A stretch of DNA of 24,757 nucleotides from Planctomycetes bacterium UBA1662 (GTDB taxonomy: Bacteria > Planctomycetota > UBA8108). The translations under genes and the position numbers were made by a program. The notes beneath the pieces are model-generated. The model did not search any database, was not told the origin of the DNA, and saw only the letters and a list, made by a program, of their open reading frames with translations. The stretch's first letter is position 1. Each line of letters begins with the position of its first letter. The DNA is taken from assembly GCA_002320775.1 (NCBI GenBank), contig DCKY01000231.1, forward strand, positions 18,198-42,954, read 5' to 3'. Positions 21,302 to 24,757 of the stretch are shown here, piece by piece.

Positions 21302-23646
21302 TGAGTGACAGGAAAGCATCGGACGTTTCGGACCAGAAGACAGCAAGGGAACTGGAAGCCCTTGATCGTCTTGATCGGGAGGCCGCGAGCCGGTTCCATA
21401 ACTGGGGCCAGCGGGGAGCTGATGATCCCGTGAGAGCCCTGCTGGAGAGCTTCGCCGTGGTGCTTGGCGAACTGCGGGGCGAACTGGATGACAGCTCAGA
21501 GAGACTCCTGCCCCGCCTCCTCGCCGAGCTGGGGCATGAGCCGCTGTGGTCCCGCCCCGCGAGGTCGGCCATACGCCTTCACGCCGCGAGCGGGCTGGAC
21601 ACGGCGAGTAAAATTCCAGCGGGAACGGCGGTGACGGCCTCCCGGACGGATGCGGGGGAGAGCCGGGTCTTCTTTGAGACCGCCGCGGATGCATGGCTCA
21701 GTCCCGCCAACCTGGAGTATGCCGTGGTGCTCGAGGGCGAGGAGACTCGGCGCCTTCCAGTCGATGGAGAGGACCGGGATCCGGCCAGGCTCTTTGGCTC
21801 CGACAGGTTGAATCACCACCTGTATCTCGGTGATGCCGAGTGGGACGAGATTCGGAGCTACAGCGCCGAGCTCGTGCTCGAATGGCCCGGCGCGCCGGGG
21901 GCTCTCCTCGATGGTGAGTGGGAATATTCAAGCGGAACGGGCTGGCGCCTGTTGCCGGTCGATTTCAGCCAGACCGTCAATGTCGCCGGCGACCCATTGC
22001 TCCGGATGCGCATTCACGGTCCTCTTCCCGACATGACCAGCCGCGAGCTCGAAGGATTCGAGGCGCCCTGGATCCGTCTGCGCCTGCCGGCAGGGACTCC
22101 GGTTTCGATGGCGGCACCGACGCTTGTCTGTTCATTGAGAAGGGACAGGAAATCGAAACAGAAGAGAGCGCTGGGCAGGCCTCCGGAACGGATTTTTCTG
22201 CGCTCGGGAAACTCCTGGCAGGATCATTCGTTCATCCCGGCTGGAGACCTTGAGCTCGCCGGCCTGGCCAGTCATTCCCGGCCGGCGGTCTACCTCGGCT
22301 GGGATCGTCCGCAAGCCGCCAGCATCTACTGGCAGGCGGCGGGAGGGGCGGTCGGGGCCGCGGCAGAGCAACCCCGGCTGGAGTGGGAATTTTCAGTAGA
22401 AGATTCTTTCCGCCCGCTGGCGGTGGACGATGGGACCGGGGCGTTCACCCGCAGCGGAACCATCTCCTGGGAAGGGCCGGAAGCCTGGCAGCGCCGACGG
22501 CTCTTCGGTCGTGAGCTCTACTGGGTACGGGCAGGCTGGGCGGGAGGATTGTACCAGGCGCCTGTTTTCGTTGAAGGCCTGGTGCCCTGCGGGGTTGAGG
22601 TCATCGAGGGACATACGGTCGGGCAGCAGCCGGCGATGCTTCATTTCAACGAGTCGGCGGCGGTGCTGCCGCCTCACCCGGAAGGTGATTTTGAGCCTTT
22701 CGCGGGCCTCAGTCTTTCACTCACATCCAGTGGAGGCCGAGCTGCATGGAAGACATTGCGCGTTCAGTCCGGCTCAGGGGTTCCGGAGCCGGGCCGTTTC
22801 CGCCTGCGAAGGCGGGCGGATGGCGGCGTCGAGGTCGTGGTCGGTGAAGAGCTCCAGGGGCCGGTGAAGGCCAGGATCGAGGGGCTGCGAGCCGGCATCG
22901 GTCGGGCTGGAGCGAATACTGGCAGCCGCCTCGATGTGCTTGAATACGAAGCGGCTGGTCTCGAAAGCATTTCCCACCCGGTTGCGATTCTGGGAGGTTG
23001 CGGAGCTGAATCCACGGCAAGTTTTCATCGTCGCCTTGCCGCGGAGAGCTCGATCGGTCCCGCGGTGGTGAGCGGAGCCGATTATCGCGATCTGCTGCGG
23101 GCCCTCGATCCCGGGCTCTCCCGCATCGAGGTGGTACCCCATCCGCTTCGCCCTGCCGAGGTCTGGGTTGTCGTCTGGGGAGCGGGCTGCGAACATTCCG
23201 ATGCCCAGCGTCTCAGGAAGCTCGAACGCTGTCTGCAGCAACGGGCTCCCCTGGGTACAATCGTCCATGTCGTAGAGCCGCTCAGGCTTCCCTTCACCCT
23301 GGTCCTGGGCTTGTCCGGCGGAGAATTGCCTCGTGGGCAGGAGGATGAGCTGGCCGCTTCGCTGTCGGAAGCTCTTGAGAAAGGGCTGGATCCGCTGACC
23401 GGGGGAGCTTCCGGTGACGGAGCCGAGCTGGTTGCGGAACTCTCGGCGGCCGATTTCCAGGCCCTGACCGCGGCTGCTGTCGCCGGCGCGGATGTCAGCG
23501 CCGAATGGGCCTTACGGATCGACTCAACCCTTGCCGATGGAGCCTCCCTGGAGCTTCCAATCGGTCTTCCCGTGCTGGACTCGGTTACCATTGAGATGCG
23601 CCTGGCCGAGAGGCCGGCGGTTGTGACGGAGGAGGGCATCCGATGA
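21298..23646 (+). CDS. Baseplate J-like protein (wedge, Pvc11/12 type)
   Basis: The 782-residue protein corresponds to the large baseplate assembly proteins of eCIS (baseplate J family; T4 gp6-like). The N-terminal region (about 20-110) has the family pattern DRLDREAASRFHNW, LLPRLLAELGHEPLWSRPAR, IRLHAASGLDTASKIPAGTAVTA. The C-terminal third has the J-like block SIGPAVVSGADYRDLLRALDPGLSRIEVVPHP, followed by a helix-rich segment and LGTIVHVVEPLRLPFTLVL. The middle (about 150-560) is beta-rich with no named domain seen. It forms the iris-like wedge ring that triggers sheath contraction. ATG 21298 and the adjacent ATG 21301 are both possible; AAGGA (21291-21295) is better spaced for the second. 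The stop overlaps the last gene in an ATGA. Confidence 0.82.
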   Translation: MMSDRKASDVSDQKTARELEALDRLDREAASRFHNWGQRGADDPVRALLESFAVVLGELRGELDDSSERLLPRLLAELGHEPLWSRPARSAIRLHAASGLDTASKIPAGTAVTASRTDAGESRVFFETAADAWLSPANLEYAVVLEGEETRRLPVDGEDRDPARLFGSDRLNHHLYLGDAEWDEIRSYSAELVLEWPGAPGALLDGEWEYSSGTGWRLLPVDFSQTVNVAGDPLLRMRIHGPLPDMTSRELEGFEAPWIRLRLPAGTPVSMAAPTLVCSLRRDRKSKQKRALGRPPERIFLRSGNSWQDHSFIPAGDLELAGLASHSRPAVYLGWDRPQAASIYWQAAGGAVGAAAEQPRLEWEFSVEDSFRPLAVDDGTGAFTRSGTISWEGPEAWQRRRLFGRELYWVRAGWAGGLYQAPVFVEGLVPCGVEVIEGHTVGQQPAMLHFNESAAVLPPHPEGDFEPFAGLSLSLTSSGGRAAWKTLRVQSGSGVPEPGRFRLRRRADGGVEVVVGEELQGPVKARIEGLRAGIGRAGANTGSRLDVLEYEAAGLESISHPVAILGGCGAESTASFHRRLAAESSIGPAVVSGADYRDLLRALDPGLSRIEVVPHPLRPAEVWVVVWGAGCEHSDAQRLRKLERCLQQRAPLGTIVHVVEPLRLPFTLVLGLSGGELPRGQEDELAASLSEALEKGLDPLTGGASGDGAELVAELSAADFQALTAAAVAGADVSAEWALRIDSTLADGASLELPIGLPVLDSVTIEMRLAERPAVVTEEGIR

Positions 23647-24176
23647 TTCAACGGCTGGAGACCGGGCGACTGCAGCTGAGGGAGCAGCTCTCTCCCGCGT
23701 ACCATCGGGCCGGCGGAGAGCCCCTTGATTTTTGCCTGCGGACCGCACAGAGCCTGGTCGATGAGCTGGGGGCGCTGCTCAGCGGCGAACGAAGGGAAGA
23801 TGAGCGCTATCGGGAGCTCCTCGATGAGGCCTCCATGCTGACTGGCGCCTCAGGAGGAGGGGCCGTTACAGTTCCCGGATTGGTTTCCCTTCTCTCGCGA
23901 AGCCTGCCCGGGGTAGAGATCTGGCCGGGAATCGGACTCGCCAGGGTTTCCAGTCGAAGGGTGAGATTCAAGGGGCCCGCGCCGAGGGGAGGCCTCGTTC
24001 TCGCCTGGCCCCGGTCCCGGCTCGGGGTGAGACCGGTGTGTGAGCCTCTCGCCCCGGAGCTCCTTCCTCCCGGGGTGCAGGCTCAGGCGGTGATCCTTGA
24101 CCAGGAACTTGAGACCGCCGCCCCCCTCGTGGGGCAGGTTCTCAAGGCCGAGCTTTTCTGGGAGGGGCGAGGGTGA
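23643..24176 (+). CDS. Terminal protein of the contractile-system operon, possible baseplate/tail protein I-like component
   Basis: The 177-residue product is not confidently assigned. It begins MIQRLETGRLQLREQLSPAYHR, with a helical N-terminal part (about 25-70), a central helix VPGLVSLLSRSLPGVEIW and a beta-rich C-terminal half ending in QVLKAELFWEGRG. In eCIS clusters the gene after the J-like protein often codes for a tail protein I-like or fibre-attachment protein, and this position is the main support. The ATGA overlap with the J-like gene implies production in step with it. A bidirectional terminator follows 20 bases downstream, so no further gene is in this transcript. Confidence 0.5.
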   Translation: MIQRLETGRLQLREQLSPAYHRAGGEPLDFCLRTAQSLVDELGALLSGERREDERYRELLDEASMLTGASGGGAVTVPGLVSLLSRSLPGVEIWPGIGLARVSSRRVRFKGPAPRGGLVLAWPRSRLGVRPVCEPLAPELLPPGVQAQAVILDQELETAAPLVGQVLKAELFWEGRG

Positions 24177-24196
24177 TGTGGTTGGCTGGTTGATGG

Positions 24197-24240
24197 AAAA
24201 ACCCGCCCCGGAGAGCATCTCTCCGGGCCGGGTTTCTGTT
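24197..24240. terminator. Bidirectional Rho-independent terminator
   Basis: A 14-bp stem with one mismatch (24202-24215 with 24219-24232) has A-residues on the left (24197-24201) and TTTCTGTT on the right. It can therefore end the contractile-system transcript on the plus strand and the repeat-protein transcript on the minus strand. Confidence 0.85.
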
Positions 24241-24262
24241 CATCAGAGATAAGCGGAACCGT

Positions 24263-24757
24263 CTAATTGACCCTGCCTGGCTGGGAACAGGAAGGATTGC
24301 CCTCTTCGCAGCCGAGGCCAAAGCTGGGTATTCCCGGCTCAAAGGTTTCGCAGGTTGGATTCGGTCCATCCCAGTTCACTGGAGGTATTCCTCCGAGGAA
24401 GAGGAACTGTAACAGCTGGACCGAATCAGTCAGCATCGCGCGCCCGTCTCCATCTGTATCACAGGCGGCCAAACAGTTCGGGGCCTCTCCGCCGGTAAAG
24501 AGGAAATTCAGCAGGTAGACGGCATCGGAGAGCTGCGGGTTGGTATTTCCGTTTCTGCAAATGGAACGGACAAAGTAAACCGGGCCGACAGGTCCCCCCG
24601 TGTCGCAGACGTCACCCAGACCGTCTTCATCTTCATCTGCCTGGTCGGGGTTGGCGGTGGCGATGCAATTGTCGCATTCGTCGCCGATTCCATCTTCATC
24701 TCCGTCCTCCTGGGCGGAGTTAGGAGCCTCCGGGCAGTTGTCCAGGTTGTCGAGTAC
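24263..24757 (-). CDS. Secreted calcium-binding repeat protein, C-terminus (TSP3 plus dockerin-like EF hands); 5' end outside the window
   Basis: The frame is open from the window edge (24757) to the stop at 24263 and encodes 164 residues. Two thrombospondin type 3-like repeats are seen (NLDNCPEAPNSAQEDGDEDG and NCIATANPDQADEDEDGLGD), each with acidic calcium-binding residues and Cys pairs. Then come two EF-hand/dockerin-like units ending in LF-x-GG: a degenerate RNGNTNPQLSDAVYLLNFLF and a canonical DTDGDGRAMLTDSVQLLQFL. The tail is Cys-containing (CETFEP, CEEGNPSC). Repeats of this kind close many large secreted proteins of planctomycetes. The N-terminal part, which would show the function, is not in the window. 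Shorter internal ATGs should not be used as starts. It converges on the contractile-system operon across the shared terminator. Confidence 0.78.
   Translation of the reverse strand, partial: VLDNLDNCPEAPNSAQEDGDEDGIGDECDNCIATANPDQADEDEDGLGDVCDTGGPVGPVYFVRSICRNGNTNPQLSDAVYLLNFLFTGGEAPNCLAACDTDGDGRAMLTDSVQLLQFLFLGGIPPVNWDGPNPTCETFEPGIPSFGLGCEEGNPSCSQPGRVN

Noticed and set aside
14734..24176. Interpretation as an ordinary prophage or a T6SS
   Set aside because: No capsid, terminase, integrase, lysis or tail-length genes and no TssJLM membrane complex or ClpV are seen; the DUF4255 and Pvc7-like genes point to eCIS.

Overview
The window comes from a GC-rich bacterial genome, most likely a planctomycete or a relative in or near the PVC group. 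This is inferred from protein style. There is a secreted beta-propeller protein opening with the WPQFRGP motif, a secreted protein ending in TSP3 repeats plus EF-hand/dockerin-like LF-x-GG repeats, and menaquinone synthesis by the futalosine route. No rRNA or tRNA gene was seen, and no 16S or marker-based placement is possible from this sequence.

Left part (1-13300), mostly housekeeping: the 3' end of dnaK with its terminator; a leucyl aminopeptidase (pepA); a large secreted protein that joins one parvulin-like and two cyclophilin-like domains; an overlapping pair mqnC-ygfZ-like (futalosine-pathway radical SAM enzyme plus a folate-binding Fe-S maintenance protein); an overlapping pair lysC-nadE (aspartokinase and glutamine-dependent NAD synthetase); a PQQ-type beta-propeller protein; and a SMUG1-type uracil-DNA glycosylase. 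On the minus strand, convergent to these, are moaD-moaE (molybdopterin synthase).

Middle part (13300-14640), minus strand: a 68-residue bacterial histone-fold protein with a strong ribosome binding site, a strong terminator and inverted repeats upstream, then a zinc-ribbon protein with four membrane helices.

Right part (14687-24240), plus strand: one tightly packed, largely overlapping gene run ending at a bidirectional terminator. It encodes a compact contractile injection system of the eCIS/phage-tail type: an FHA plus coiled-coil protein, an unknown 147-residue protein, a DUF4255/Pvc16-like cap, a short sheath-like protein, two gp19-type tube proteins, a LysM-less Pvc7-like tube/baseplate protein, a gpD-like hub without a spike domain, a gp25-type wedge, a baseplate J-like protein and a small terminal protein. 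Tape measure, PAAR spike, AAA+ ATPase, fibre and effector genes are absent from the window. The final 500 bases hold the C-terminus of a secreted calcium-binding repeat protein on the minus strand.
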